Under the pieces are notes generated by a model. The model made no database searches. It had not been told where the DNA came from and saw only the letters and a program-made list of their open reading frames with translations. A DNA stretch of 64,000 bases from Streptomyces sp. DG1A-41 (GTDB lineage Bacteria > Actinomycetota > Actinomycetes > Streptomycetales > Streptomycetaceae). The stretch is taken from positions 7,587,001-7,651,000 of the forward strand of contig NZ_CP146350.1 of assembly GCF_037055355.1 (NCBI RefSeq), in the 5' to 3' direction. Positions 1-9,426 of this stretch are shown here, one piece after another (within the stretch, counting starts at the first letter, position 1; the number at the start of each line of letters is the position of its first letter). Position numbers and translations under genes: made by a program.

Positions 1-110
1 GGTCTCTGGGCCCTCACACGCGCGCTTCACTCCCCACATTCCCCACACGCTTCAAGACGCAACGAAGTGGAGGGAAGAGCGTCCCTGGCCGATTTCAGAG
101 ATCCTCATCA

Positions 111-265
111 TCACGGCCGCTTGGCGAACACGTCGCCGCGCTCGGGGTCGCGCTCGATGACCGGGACGAGGATCTCGTCGACGCGCTTGACCAACGCGTC
201 GTCCAGCGTGACATCCGCCGCCTTGGCGTTCTCGGTGATCTGCTCGGGCCGGGACGCTCCTACGA
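111..265 (-). pseudogene. Aldo/keto reductase C-terminal remnant
   Basis: Reading the minus strand down to a TGA at 111-113 gives a peptide of about 50 residues that looks like the end of an aldo/keto reductase. It contains the FVGASRPEQITENAKAADV segment, followed by an LDD..VDEILVPVIERDP-type tail. In intact family members this segment follows the NADPH-binding IxGxSxPEQ motif. Upstream of position 265 the frame runs into proline-rich noise and I find no TIM-barrel remains, so about 85% of the gene is missing. It lies next to another decayed gene, which fits a decaying region. The identification rests on one short motif block. Confidence 0.55.
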
Positions 266-567
266 ACGGTGGCGGCCCCAGGCGATTTCACGGCGATCGG
301 CAGACCTCCGCCACGGTCCGGCGGCATGTTGATCACGCGGTGGCGGGGGGCGTCTCACTCGGGCCGGGACCTGGCGTGACCCATCAGCACGCAACTCCGC
401 CCTGATGGGAGTTCCGTGCGGTGTCCAACACGCTCGATCGGCAGTCGGACGCTCGGGCCGTACCCAGCCAGCGGACAGTACCGGCAGGCCGCGCTCAGCC
501 GACTCGGTACGACGGATGGTGGCGGCGTTGCCGGCGCCCTGCCGGCCGCCATGTCAGCACGCGGAAA
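266..567. other. Region without a recognisable gene
   Basis: About 300 bases between the aldo/keto reductase remnant and the hairpins that follow the GH32 relic. Short open frames exist on both strands, but none has a recognisable motif or a convincing ribosome binding site. The stretch is probably decayed sequence. Confidence 0.5.
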
Positions 568-604
568 GCCGGAAGTCCGGCTGAGCTCGGATCGGACTTC
601 CGGC
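568..604. terminator. 12-bp perfect hairpin, probable terminator
   Basis: GCCGGAAGTCCG (568-579) is the exact reverse complement of CGGACTTCCGGC (593-604), with a 13-nt loop. It lies downstream, in the minus-strand sense, of the GH32 relic that ends at 661. It has no U-tract, as is usual for Streptomyces terminators. Confidence 0.65.
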
Positions 605-631
605 GGCCTGCTGGGGCAGGAAAGGGTGGTG

Positions 632-655
632 TCGTAGGCGTGGCGACGCCTACGA
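632..655. terminator. 10-bp hairpin with GGCG tetraloop
   Basis: TCGTAGGCGT (632-641) and ACGCCTACGA (646-655) are perfect complements around a 4-nt loop. The hairpin is 6 nt past the GH32 relic's stop and just before the larger 568-604 hairpin. The two look like a tandem terminator for the former levanase gene. Confidence 0.7.
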
Positions 656-660
656 AGGGG

Positions 661-1439
661 TCACTTCTTCCATATGGAGTTCAGACGCCAGGCCCGCAGA
701 TGGCTGAGCGTCGCGGTGCCGTCCTCGGCGAAGGCGTCGACACCGGTGCTCGACGGGTCGGGGAAGATCTGGTCGGTGAGAACGACCTGCCCGCCGTGGC
801 CGTTGTCGGCGTAGACCTCGACGGAGGAGTCGTCGACGAGCACGTGCAGGCGCAGCCGTCCGCCCTTGAGCGCGAGGGGAGCGCGGTGGACTCCGGGGAA
901 GCTGGGATCGAAGTCGACCTGGCCGGAGGCGGTGCGGTCCAGGTAGACCTCTCCGGTGGCGGTGTCGTAGCCGATACGGGTGCGCTGCTTGCCGCCGGTG
1001 CGGACGTCCAGGCCGAAGCGGTCGGCGGTGCCCGCGGTGAGGTCGGCCTGGAGTTCCAGAGTGCCGCCGGACACGGTGAGCGGGGTGGTGGCGTCCTTGA
1101 CTGTGGTGGCCCCGATGTCCTTTCTCTTTTCCCGCAGGCTGCTCAGCTCGCCGACGGGCTGCTAATTGAGCCGGATCCGGCCGTCGACGGTCTTCAGGGC
1201 GAGTTGGCGGGGGAAGGTGTCGGCGCTGCGCCAGGGGGAGGTGGGATCGCCTGCGCGTAGTTCCAGTTGTTCATCCAGGCGAGCATGACGCGGCGGCCAC
1301 CGGGTGCCTCGTTGAAGGTGCTGGCGGCGTAGAAGTCCGCCCTGGAGGCGTCTTCCACGCTCCCCGTTCCGTCCCAGGTGGCGCGGATGTGCGTAGGGCT
1401 GTAACGGGTGCCGTGCACCTCGTTGGTCTGTCCGTGCAA
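661..1439 (-). pseudogene. Decayed GH32 levanase/beta-fructosidase
   Basis: The minus strand encodes the middle and C-terminal parts of a glycoside hydrolase family 32 enzyme (levan/inulin/sucrose hydrolysis). The 1439-1250 segment carries the family block ADFYAA..APGGRRVMLAWMNNWNY. The 1074-661 segment is the C-terminal beta-sandwich, ending VEVYADNGHGGQVVLTDQIF and then a typical tail. There are three lesions. The N-terminal five-bladed propeller, including the WMNDPNG nucleophile motif, is absent upstream of 1439. One base is missing near 1241-1246, after which the other frame reads SPWRSADTFPRQLALKT as expected. A TAG at 1162-1164 replaces the Gln of the LNQQP segment. It cannot make an active enzyme. 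Confidence 0.85.
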
Positions 1440-1839
1440 TTCAGATTCTCCAGTCGTTAATGGCCTACATGGTGAGGCGGAGGGACGCGCCTGAGTTCGG
1501 CGGCGTATCCCAAGGGGTGGTTATCAGGTGCTGATCGGAGGGGCTCGAAAGGTTTCCCGCTACGTCGTCTCGACCTTCGGGACAGCACCACATGCTTTGC
1601 TGCAAACTCGGAACAGCTGCCAGCTGTGCTGATGAAGGAAAGCAGCGCGTCGACGTGACGACCGGGCGAGAGCGTGGCTAGCAGGCAACGCTGCGTCAGG
1701 GGCGCGCGTACACGCTGAGAGGCTCAGACTCGATCGACGAGGCCGTCGGCAGTGCCCGACGAGTCGAGCCACGGATGCATCGAGCCGTGGGCTTCCCCCG
1801 GCTGTGTGAGATTTTGTGAGACGTGAGAGGGTCTGGGGC
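1440..1839. other. Gene-free spacer upstream of the PcaL-like gene
   Basis: Roughly 400 bases with no supported gene. Open frames on the minus strand here have no motif and continue into the antisense of the PcaL-like gene. The missing N-terminal half of the GH32 gene should lie here but is not recognisable, so the region was probably deleted and replaced. It presumably contains the promoter for the gene starting at 1840. Confidence 0.5.
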
Positions 1840-3144
1840 GTGAGTGAGACACCGTCGAACACCCTGCAATACCGCTTTGACGGGCCAGAAGAGGCTCCCG
1901 TCCTGATCCTGGGTCCCTCACTGGGTACCACATGGCACATGTGGGACCGCCAGATCCCCGAGCTGATCAAGCAGTGGCGCGTCTTCCGGTTCGACATGCC
2001 GGGACACGGCGGCGCGCCCGCATACCCGGCGGGCTCGGTCACCGACCTCACCACTCGGCTGCTGGCCACCCTCGAAGGGCTCGGCGTGCAGCGCTTCGGC
2101 TACGCGGGCTGCGCGCTCGGCGGCGCGGTCGGTATCGAGCTGGCCCTGCGCCACCCCGAGCGGCTCGCCTCCCTCGCGCTGATCGCCGCCTCGCCCCGCT
2201 TCGGCACGGCCGACGAGTTCCGGCAGAGAGGCGTGATCGTCCGCACGAACGGCCTCGACCCCATCGCCCGTACCGCGCCCGATCGCTGGTTCACCGGCGG
2301 GTTCGCCGCCGCGCAGCCCGCGATCACCGAGTGGGCCGTGCAGATGGTGCGCACCACCGACCCCGGCTGCTACATCGCCGCCTGCGAGGCGCTCGCCTCG
2401 TTCGACGTCCGGGCCGAGCTGGGGAGGGTCGGTGTGCCGACGCTGGTCCTCGTCGGATCGGACGACCAGGTCACCGGCCCCGCCGAGGCCCGCACCCTGG
2501 TCGCCGGCATCCCGGACGCCCGCCTCGCCGTCGTCCCCGGCGCCTCCCACCTGGTGCCGGTGGAGCAGCCCGCGGCCGTCACCGACCTGCTGGTGCGGCA
2601 CTTCTCCACCGCCTGGCAGCCCGCCCTCGAGACCTCCACCGGCCAGACCGCCCTGCCCGCGGCGGCCGTCAAGCCGGTCCTGTCCGCCGCCCCCGCGCAG
2701 CCCCTCCAGACCGGGCCCGTCGCCGAGATCGCCCCGGTCGTACCGCCACAGCCCCAGGGGCGGCCCGACCCCTACGACGCCGGGCTCAAGGTCCGCCGCG
2801 AGGTGCTGGGCGACGCGCACGTCGACCGGGCGCTGGCACAGGCCGACGAGTTCTCCGGGGACTTCCAGGAGGTCATCACCCGCTACGCCTGGGGCGAGAT
2901 CTGGAACCGCCCCGGCCTCGACCGGCGCACCCGCAGCTGCGTCACCCTCACGGCCCTGGTCGCCGGCGGGCACCTGGACGAGCTGGCCTTCCACACCAGA
3001 GCCGCCCTGCGCAACGGCCTCACCCCGGCCGAGATCAAGGAGGTGCTGCTCCAGGCGGCCGTCTACTGCGGCGTACCGGCGGCGAACAGCGCGTTCAAGG
3101 TGGCCCAGCAGGTCATCCGCGAGGAGACCACGCCCCAGGAGTGA
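1840..3144 (+). CDS. PcaL-like fusion: alpha/beta hydrolase + carboxymuconolactone decarboxylase
   Basis: A 434-residue two-domain protein. Residues ~10-265 are an alpha/beta hydrolase of the 3-oxoadipate enol-lactonase (PcaD) type. Residues ~312-430 are a complete 4-carboxymuconolactone decarboxylase (PcaC) domain. A Pro/Ala linker joins them. Such fusions (PcaL) do two consecutive steps of the protocatechuate branch of the beta-ketoadipate pathway. The nucleophile elbow reads G-C-A-L-G-G (residues 90-95): Ala92 stands where GxSxG has its catalytic Ser. Asp208/209 (VGSDD) and His237 (GASHLVP) remain. No other pca gene is nearby. GTG at 1840 is preferred over GTG at 1816 because GAGAGG lies 9 nt upstream and SETPSNTLQYRFDG is a plausible N-terminus. 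Confidence 0.85.
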   Translation: MSETPSNTLQYRFDGPEEAPVLILGPSLGTTWHMWDRQIPELIKQWRVFRFDMPGHGGAPAYPAGSVTDLTTRLLATLEGLGVQRFGYAGCALGGAVGIELALRHPERLASLALIAASPRFGTADEFRQRGVIVRTNGLDPIARTAPDRWFTGGFAAAQPAITEWAVQMVRTTDPGCYIAACEALASFDVRAELGRVGVPTLVLVGSDDQVTGPAEARTLVAGIPDARLAVVPGASHLVPVEQPAAVTDLLVRHFSTAWQPALETSTGQTALPAAAVKPVLSAAPAQPLQTGPVAEIAPVVPPQPQGRPDPYDAGLKVRREVLGDAHVDRALAQADEFSGDFQEVITRYAWGEIWNRPGLDRRTRSCVTLTALVAGGHLDELAFHTRAALRNGLTPAEIKEVLLQAAVYCGVPAANSAFKVAQQVIREETTPQE

Positions 3145-3177
3145 GCCCGCAAAGGAGCGCGGAGGCACGATGGAATC

Positions 3178-3813
3178 ATGAAGCTCACGAAGAAGTCGCA
3201 TGCCTGCGTCCGCCTCGAGAAGGACGGCCGCACCCTCGTCCTCGACCCCGGCGGGTTCAGCGAGGAGGACGCCGCGCTCGGCGCGGACGCGATCCTCGTC
3301 ACCCACGAGCACCCCGACCACTTCGACGAGCTCCGGCTGCGGGCCGCGATGGAGAACAACCCGGCCGCCGAGATCTGGACCCTGAAGTCGGTCGCGGAGA
3401 AGATCTCGTCCGCCTTCCCGGGGCGCGTCCACACCGTCGGCCACGGCGACACCTTCACCGCCGCCGGTTTCGACGTCCAGGTCCACGGCGAGCTCCACGC
3501 GGTGATCCACCCGGACATCCCGCGGATCACCAACGTCGGCTACCTCGTCGACGGCGGCAAGGTCTTCCACCCCGGCGACGCCCTCACCGTCCCCGGCCAC
3601 CGGGTCGAGACGCTGATGCTCCCGGTGATGGCACCCTGGAGCAAGATCTCGGAGGTCATCGACTACGTCCGCGAGATCAAGCCGCAGCGCGCCTATGACA
3701 TCCACGACGCCCTCCTCACCGATCTCGCCCGGCCGATCTACGACCGCCAGATCGGGCAGCTCGGTGGCTCGGAGCACCTGCGGCTGACACCGGGAGACTC
3801 CGCCGAGGTCTGA
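3178..3813 (+). CDS. Metallo-beta-lactamase-fold hydrolase (UlaG-like)
   Basis: A 211-residue metal-dependent hydrolase of the MBL superfamily. The zinc motif is H43-E-H45-P-D-H48, and further metal ligands probably come from VHGELHAVIH, FHPGD and the IHDA segment. It belongs to the short UlaG-type proteins annotated as L-ascorbate-6-phosphate lactonase-like, but the substrate cannot be read from the sequence. There is no signal peptide, so it should be cytoplasmic. It begins 33 bp after the PcaL-like gene with AAAGGAG upstream and may be cotranscribed with it. Confidence 0.85.
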   Translation: MKLTKKSHACVRLEKDGRTLVLDPGGFSEEDAALGADAILVTHEHPDHFDELRLRAAMENNPAAEIWTLKSVAEKISSAFPGRVHTVGHGDTFTAAGFDVQVHGELHAVIHPDIPRITNVGYLVDGGKVFHPGDALTVPGHRVETLMLPVMAPWSKISEVIDYVREIKPQRAYDIHDALLTDLARPIYDRQIGQLGGSEHLRLTPGDSAEV

Positions 3814-3865
3814 GGCTGCAGGGGAGCGGGCCGCGTTGTCGGACCCGCCGGGTAGGTTGTGGGAC

Positions 3866-4645
3866 ATGCGCATCGCGACCTGGAACGTGAACTCGATCAC
3901 CGCCCGCCTGCCGAGGCTCCTGGCCTGGCTGGAGAGCAGCGGCACGGACGTGCTGTGCCTCCAGGAGGCCAAGGTCGCCGAGGACCAGTTCCCGACGGAG
4001 CAACTGCGCGAGCTGGGCTACGAGTCGGCGGTCCACGCGACCGGCCGGTGGAACGGCGTGGCGGTGCTGTCCCGCGTCGGCATCGAGGACGTCGTCAAGG
4101 GCCTGCCCGGCGACCCCGGCTTCGACGGTTCGGTGGAGCCCCGCGCCATCTCGGCGACGTGCGGCCCGCTCCGCGTCTGGTCGGTCTACGTGCCGAACGG
4201 CCGTGAGGTGGACCACCCCCACTACGCCTACAAGCTCCAGTGGATCGAGGCGCTCAAGGCCGCCGTCGCCGGTGACGCGTCCGGCAGCCGCCCCTTCGCG
4301 GTGATGGGCGACTACAACGTGGCGCCGACGGACGACGACGTCTTCGACCGTGCCGCCTTCGAGGGCTCCACCCACGTCACCCCGGCCGAGCGCGCCGCCC
4401 TGGCCTCCCTGCGCGAGGCGGGCCTGTCCGACGTGGTCCCGCGGCCCCTCAAGTACGAGCACCCGTTCACGTACTGGGACTACCGCCAGCTCTGCTTCCC
4501 GAAGAACCGCGGCATGCGCATCGACCTGGTGTACGCCAACCAGCCGTTCACGAAGGCGGTCAAGGACGCGTACGTGGACCGCGAGGAACGCAAGGGCAAG
4601 GGCGCGTCGGACCACGCGCCGGTCGTGGTGGACCTCGACGTCTAG
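3866..4645 (+). CDS. xth: Exodeoxyribonuclease III (AP endonuclease)
   Basis: A 259-residue Mg-dependent 3'-5' exonuclease and apurinic/apyrimidinic endonuclease acting in base-excision repair. It starts MRIATWNVNSI, and the catalytic motifs of the exonuclease-endonuclease-phosphatase fold are in order: LCLQEAK (metal-binding Glu), YVPNGRE, MGDYNVAP (Asp/Asn) and the C-terminal SDHAPVVVDL (Asp-His pair). It is of normal length. The in-frame upstream extension from 3836 is not conserved-looking, so ATG 3866 is preferred. An IS element begins 41 bp after its stop. Confidence 0.95.
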   Translation: MRIATWNVNSITARLPRLLAWLESSGTDVLCLQEAKVAEDQFPTEQLRELGYESAVHATGRWNGVAVLSRVGIEDVVKGLPGDPGFDGSVEPRAISATCGPLRVWSVYVPNGREVDHPHYAYKLQWIEALKAAVAGDASGSRPFAVMGDYNVAPTDDDVFDRAAFEGSTHVTPAERAALASLREAGLSDVVPRPLKYEHPFTYWDYRQLCFPKNRGMRIDLVYANQPFTKAVKDAYVDREERKGKGASDHAPVVVDLDV

Positions 4646-4683
4646 GAACCGCCCCGCCTGCGCCCCGCTCCGAAGGACAGGAC

Positions 4684-4700
4684 CTAGTGCTGGATTCCTC
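4684..4700. repeat. Left terminal inverted repeat of the IS element with TA target
   Basis: CTAGTGCTGGATTCCTC is the exact reverse complement of 5888-5904. TA at 4685-4686 is one copy of the duplicated target dinucleotide, and the element itself starts with GTGCTGG at 4687. The transposase stop codon (TGA, 4699-4701 on the minus strand) overlaps this repeat. Confidence 0.9.
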
Positions 4701-5882
4701 ATTGGATGTACACATATCGGCGTCGTAGTTGGCGGGTGGGCGGGGCCGGCCGCCCCCAGATCCAGGGGCGGGCTCGGGCGTTGAGCTGGGCGGTGGCCAC
4801 GGCTGTGGCCTGGGCGATGTCGTCGGGGTTGGCGAAGGACCGTCCGGCCAGGGCGGTCTTGCGGAAGATCCGCCACCAGCCTTCCTGCAGGTTCAGCCAG
4901 CACGCGCCGACCGGGATGAACGCGTGGCGGATCCGGGGGTGGTCCTCCAGCCAGGTCCGGGTGGACAGGCTGTTGTGAGAGGACAGGTTGTCGGTGACGA
5001 TCCAGATCTCACCGGTCGGGTTGGCGTCCTCGACCAGTTGCAGGAACTGCTGGTAGAAGACGCTGTTGCGGGAGGAAGCCGCCATGGTGATCTGCTGGCC
5101 GTCCCGTACGCGTAAGGCTCCGTAGACCCAGGTCTTCTCCGGCCCGCGGCTGTAGTCGAGCTCGGACTTGATGCGGTGCCCGTCCGGTGACCAGCCCGGT
5201 GCGGGCGCGAAGGTGCGCGGGATCACCGGCCCCAGCTCGTCGGCGCAGATGACCGTCGCGCCGTCGGGCGGCTGGGTGTAGAGGCCGATGATCCGCGTCC
5301 TTTTCCCGCGAAGTCCGGGTCCTTCGAACGGGTCCAGGACCGGGTGCGGCGCCAGCGCACACCCTCGGCGATCAGGATCCTGCGCACCTGGGAGCGGCCG
5401 ACCTCGATGCCCAACTGCCGGGCCTGAGCAGCCAGGGAGTCCAGCGTCCACTCAGCCGGCCCCGACTCGTCGGCCGCCCACAGGTCCCCGCCGGGCTGCA
5501 CCTCCAGCCTCCCCGGCGGCACCTCTTTGACCAGGGCGATAATCCGGGACCGCTCGGCCTCCGTGATCCGCCGCTTGCGGCCCTGCCCGCCCAGATCCTC
5601 CAGTCCCTCCAGCCCGGAGCGGTTGAAGCGGTGCAGCCAACGCCGCACCGTCTTCTGGCCGCAGTCCAGCTCCTCCGCGATCGCCGGAACTCGCAAGCCG
5701 GCCCAGCTCAGCTCGACCATCCGCGCCCGCATCACCGCATCTCGCGGCGCCTTGCGGGCCCGCGACAGCCGACGCACCACTGCCCGCTCATCCTCATCAC
5801 GGCTTGGCCGTGCCCGTAACACCACCGTCCAGCACCCGCCCCCGAGCACCCGAACCACCCCGCCACCAGCACATATACCCAC
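4699..5882 (-). CDS. IS630 transposase, two frames with probable programmed -1 frameshift
   Basis: The first frame (from about 5882 to 5223) carries the N-terminal helix-turn-helix: VMRARMVELSWAG, then LDCGQKTVRRWLHRF. The second frame (5451 to 4699) carries the DDE catalytic core: VICADELGP (first Asp), WIVTDNLSSHNS (second Asp) and LNLQEGWW (Glu), ending near RRRYVYIQ. The frames join at G GGA AAA on the minus strand (TTTTCCC at 5301-5307 on the plus strand). A -1 slip there yields KDPDFAGKRTRIIGLY, the continuous family sequence. The product would be about 390 residues, normal for IS630. Start is uncertain: GTG 5882 or an internal GTG such as the one before VLRARPSRDEDE. Confidence 0.85.
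5301..5307 (-). promoter_or_regulatory. Slippery heptamer G GGA AAA for -1 frameshifting
   Basis: On the coding strand the sequence GGGAAAA sits in the zero frame as G GGA AAA, fitting the X XXY YYZ rule for tandem -1 slippage. The downstream frame takes over exactly here and restores the IS630 protein. A-runs are rare in this GC-rich sequence. No strong stem was seen within 10 nt downstream. Confidence 0.7.
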
Positions 5883-5887
5883 GGAAA

Positions 5888-5904
5888 GAGGAATCCAGCA
5901 CTAG
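5888..5904. repeat. Right terminal inverted repeat of the IS element with TA target
   Basis: GAGGAATCCAGCACTAG mirrors 4684-4700 without mismatch. TA at 5902-5903 is the second target copy and also forms the first two bases of the TAG stop of the SGNH hydrolase gene. Confidence 0.9.
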
Positions 5905-7659
5905 AGCAGCCGCAGGTCGACCGAGTCCGCCAGGGCCGCCAGCCCCGCGTCGCCCGGATGCAGATGGTCCCCGCTGTCGTACACGGGCAGGATCCTGGAC
6001 GGCCGTTGCGGATCACGGACCACCGCGTCGAAGTCGAGCACGCCGTCGAAGGCCTCGCCGTCCCGGATCCACTCGTTCACCGCGACCCGCTCGGCGTCGA
6101 CGGCGGCCGTGCAGCGGGCCTCGCCCTCGCACGGCAGGATCGTCGCCGCGAGCATCCTCACGCCCCGGGCGTGTCCGCGTGCCGCGAGCTCCCGCAGCCC
6201 GGCGATCACCTGCTCCGCCGAGGTGTCCCACCGCAGGTCGTTGATGCCCTCGAAGACGACGGCCGTACGGACCGACGGCTGGGCGAGGACGTCCCGGTCG
6301 AACCGGTGCAGGGCGCTCACCCCGGCCGCGTCCGTGGACACCCCGTCGCCGGGGTACCGGTCGGTGACCACCCGGTTGCCCGAGATGCCCTGGTTCAGCA
6401 CTCCGTAGCGCGGTACCGCGCTCTGCGTCAGCAGGCCGGGCCAGCACGTCCGGCCACCGCCGGTTCGCGTCCACCGTGGACTTGTCGCCGTCGGTGATCG
6501 AGTCCCCGAGCAGCACCACGGACCCGGGCCCGCCGCTCACGTCGACGCCGGCGAGCAGCGGCCAGCTGGTGATCACCGAGGTGTACGCGCCCGCGGAGCC
6601 GTCCGCGGCGTGGTCGCCCGGCCCGCTGACGTACGACCGCTGCTGCGCGAGCCGGTGCACGGGCGCGGCCGCCACCGTCCCGGGCAGATGGAAGCTCACC
6701 AGCAGGTTGGCGTCCGCCGGGACGGCGAAGCCCAGCGGATCGCTGTACGCCTGGGCCCCGGCCGGGATCTCCACGCTCCGCGCACCGCCGAAGGACAGCG
6801 GCACCGGCGCCCCGCGCGCCGCCGCGCCCGACTCCTGCGCGGCGACCGTCGCGCTGCCGATCCGTACCGGCGCCGCCGCGAAGGTGTTGTCGAACCGCAC
6901 CCTCACCCGGGGCCCGCCGGCCGACGTGTGCACCACCAGCCGCAGCGTCCGGTCCGTCCAGGGCCCCACGACGGTGTATCCGCCGGTGGACGTCGTCCAG
7001 CTGCCCGTCCAGCCCTGCGTCGCGGTCCGCACCGACACCGCGAACACGTGCAGCCCGGCCGCCTGCGGCAGCCGGACCGAGGCGACCGGGCGGCCCGGCG
7101 CCAGCGGCACCGTCACGACGTACAGGCGGGCCCGCTCGGAGCGTTGCCCGCCGGGCGTGTTGATGTGCGGCAGGGCCACCGCCTTCGTGGATAGCGGCCC
7201 GGTGCGCCAGTCGGGCGCGGTCAGCCGGTACCCGGAGCGGGTGCCGTTCGCGTACGTGATCACGCCCGGGCCGCCCACCTCGGTGCCGGCGGTGCCCGCC
7301 ACCAGGAAGGCGAGTGCGTCCCCGCGCCCCGTGACCCGTACGTCCTGGCCGGCCGCGCGGACGTTGTCGGGCTCGCCGGGCTGCCGCCGCGGCCAGGTCA
7401 GCCGGGCCCCCTGGACGGTGAGGCCGCGGCCGGGCGTCCAGCCCGCGGCCGTGAGGTCCCGCGCCGACAGGGAGGCACCGGCACCGTCGAAGTCGGCCTG
7501 CGCGGGCCGGCCGTCGTCGCTGACGGCGACGTTGTCGAACAGCCGCTCAAGCGGCACCGGCGCGGCCCGCCGCTCCTCGACGGCCTGCGCCGGGACCGCC
7601 GGCATCAGGGACCCGCACAGGGCCAGGACGATCAGGATCCCCCGGACACATCGGCGCAC
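5901..7659 (-). pseudogene. Secreted SGNH/GDSL esterase, interrupted by a single-base frameshift
   Basis: It starts at GTG 7659 with GGGAGGAG about 7 nt upstream, giving a Sec signal peptide (VRRCVRGILIVLALCG..PAQA). A long beta-rich N-terminal region follows, then an SGNH hydrolase domain. The nucleophile block VVLLGDSITDG is in one frame. The later blocks NQGISGNRV, FEGINDL and the catalytic SGDHLHPGDAG are in another. Removing one base from CGGCC near 6434-6440 restores LLTQSAVPRYGVLNQGIS, so a one-base insertion separates the catalytic Ser from the Asp/His. It could be a true mutation or a read error. An IS630 element sits in its TAG stop codon without changing the protein. Intact homologues would be extracellular carbohydrate esterases or lipases. 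Confidence 0.8.
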
Positions 7660-7878
7660 GGCCGACTCCTCCCGCTCATCGACACACGACGCAACAGACG
7701 AAACGCAGGGACGGGACAGAAGACACGACGAAAGCCGAGGCGCACGACGCACGGTGAAACTAGGGAGACGGCAGGGGCACGTCAACGAGCCATGCGCGAA
7801 CTCGGCGTGAACTTGTCAGGAATCGGCGAGCCCGCGCGCCTGTGGTGCGTACGGCGGTACGAATGACACGCTGGACGT

Positions 7879-8286
7879 ATGAACATCCCTTTCCTGGGCA
7901 ACCGGCGCCGGAAGCTCGGGGTTCCCGATCCGGCAGGCATCGCGGAACTCCTTGCCGAGTGTGAACTGCTGCGCTCCCAGGCGTCCCGGGCGGGCGTCCG
8001 GCTGGACGACTCGGCGGCCTCGCTGGAGGCGCTGGACCAGCTCGTGCCACGCTGGCGGGACGACGAGGAGACCCTGACCTGGCTCGGCAACGACGCCGGG
8101 CTCTACCTGGGCACCGTCATCGTGCGCACCGTGCCGGGAGCGGCCTGGGAGATCCGGTCCGACGGGCAGCCCGTCGTGCGGCTCGCCTCCGGCCGGGAGT
8201 TCGACGTCGTGGACTCCGGTCACGAGTGGGCCGCGAACGGGGTGCCCGAGCTGTCCCAGCTGTACGCGGAAGTCGCGGAGGCGTGA
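7879..8286 (+). CDS. Small conserved Streptomyces protein (DUF6278-like)
   Basis: A 135-residue cytoplasmic protein of unknown function. Recognisable segments are AELLAECELLRSQA, LEALDQLVPRWRDD, WLGNDAGLYLGTVIVRTVPGA and a C-terminal VPELSQLYAEV. This pattern matches, from memory, the actinobacterial family labelled DUF6278. There is no signal peptide, membrane segment or metal motif. ATG 7879 starts MNIPFLGNRRRK. It is a single-gene unit, divergent from the SGNH esterase. Confidence 0.7.
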   Translation: MNIPFLGNRRRKLGVPDPAGIAELLAECELLRSQASRAGVRLDDSAASLEALDQLVPRWRDDEETLTWLGNDAGLYLGTVIVRTVPGAAWEIRSDGQPVVRLASGREFDVVDSGHEWAANGVPELSQLYAEVAEA

Positions 8287-8459
8287 GACTGGTTCTCGGA
8301 ACCCTTGACCTCCAGAGCCCCTGAGCCGCAGAACCTTTGGCCCAAAGTCCGCCGTAAATATGGCTAATGATCGAAAAAGTGCGTGTCGCTGGGCAAATCC
8401 GATCTTGCCTGGATACGTTGCGGCAACCACCACACAGCTGAGAGTGAGTAGGGCTGAGC

Positions 8460-9203
<744 letters not shown>

Positions 9204-9323
9204 ACGGGCGGGCACCGGACGGCTCATCGCATCGGACCTCGACTACGATGTGCCCTTCATCCCTGTCGGAGAGGGGGACTTCGCCGAAATCCGCCGAACC
9301 CGCCCGGGGTGAGCAGACCGCCC

Positions 9324-9384
9324 GCCCGCTCCGCGGGCCACTCCCGCCGGGTGCGGCCCCCACGGCCCTGTCGGCCACGGGGGC
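9324..9384. terminator. Hairpin pair between convergent genes
   Basis: GCCCGC-TCC-GCGGGC (9324-9338) is followed by an imperfect stem (GCCCCC..GGCC / GGCC..GGGGGC, 9356-9384). They lie between the ends of gluA and the convergent CocE-like gene, where a bidirectional terminator is expected. Confidence 0.5.
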
Positions 9385-9426
9385 GGCGGTCCACATCGGC
9401 CAGACCCGTCCGGCGGCAGCCGGAGA

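Larger units (their letters stand above)
4687..5901. mobile_element. IS630-family insertion sequence, about 1.2 kb
   Basis: The element is bounded by perfect inverted repeats (17 bp including the flanking C-TA and TA-G) and flanked by TA on both sides, as expected for IS630/Tc1-type transposition. It contains one transposase gene, read on the minus strand in two frames joined at a slippery site. Perfect ends and uninterrupted DDE motifs indicate recent insertion. It separates exonuclease III from the SGNH hydrolase gene and sits precisely in the latter's stop codon. Confidence 0.9.

Noticed and set aside
421..1260. 279-codon plus-strand frame
   Set aside because: It is antisense to the GH32 relic, whose minus-strand motifs are unmistakable.
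1918..3972. 684-codon minus-strand frame
   Set aside because: It is antisense to the PcaL-like and MBL-fold genes, has no domain motifs and no ribosome binding site.
5223..5270. Stem-loop (CGGCGC / GCGCCG) downstream of the IS slippery site
   Set aside because: It starts about 37 nt past the heptamer, too far for a typical frameshift-stimulating structure.
9228..9309. Short frame reading LDYDVPFIPVGEGDFAEIRR after gluA
   Set aside because: It looks protein-like but has no start codon with a ribosome binding site and matches no gluB or other remnant I recognise.
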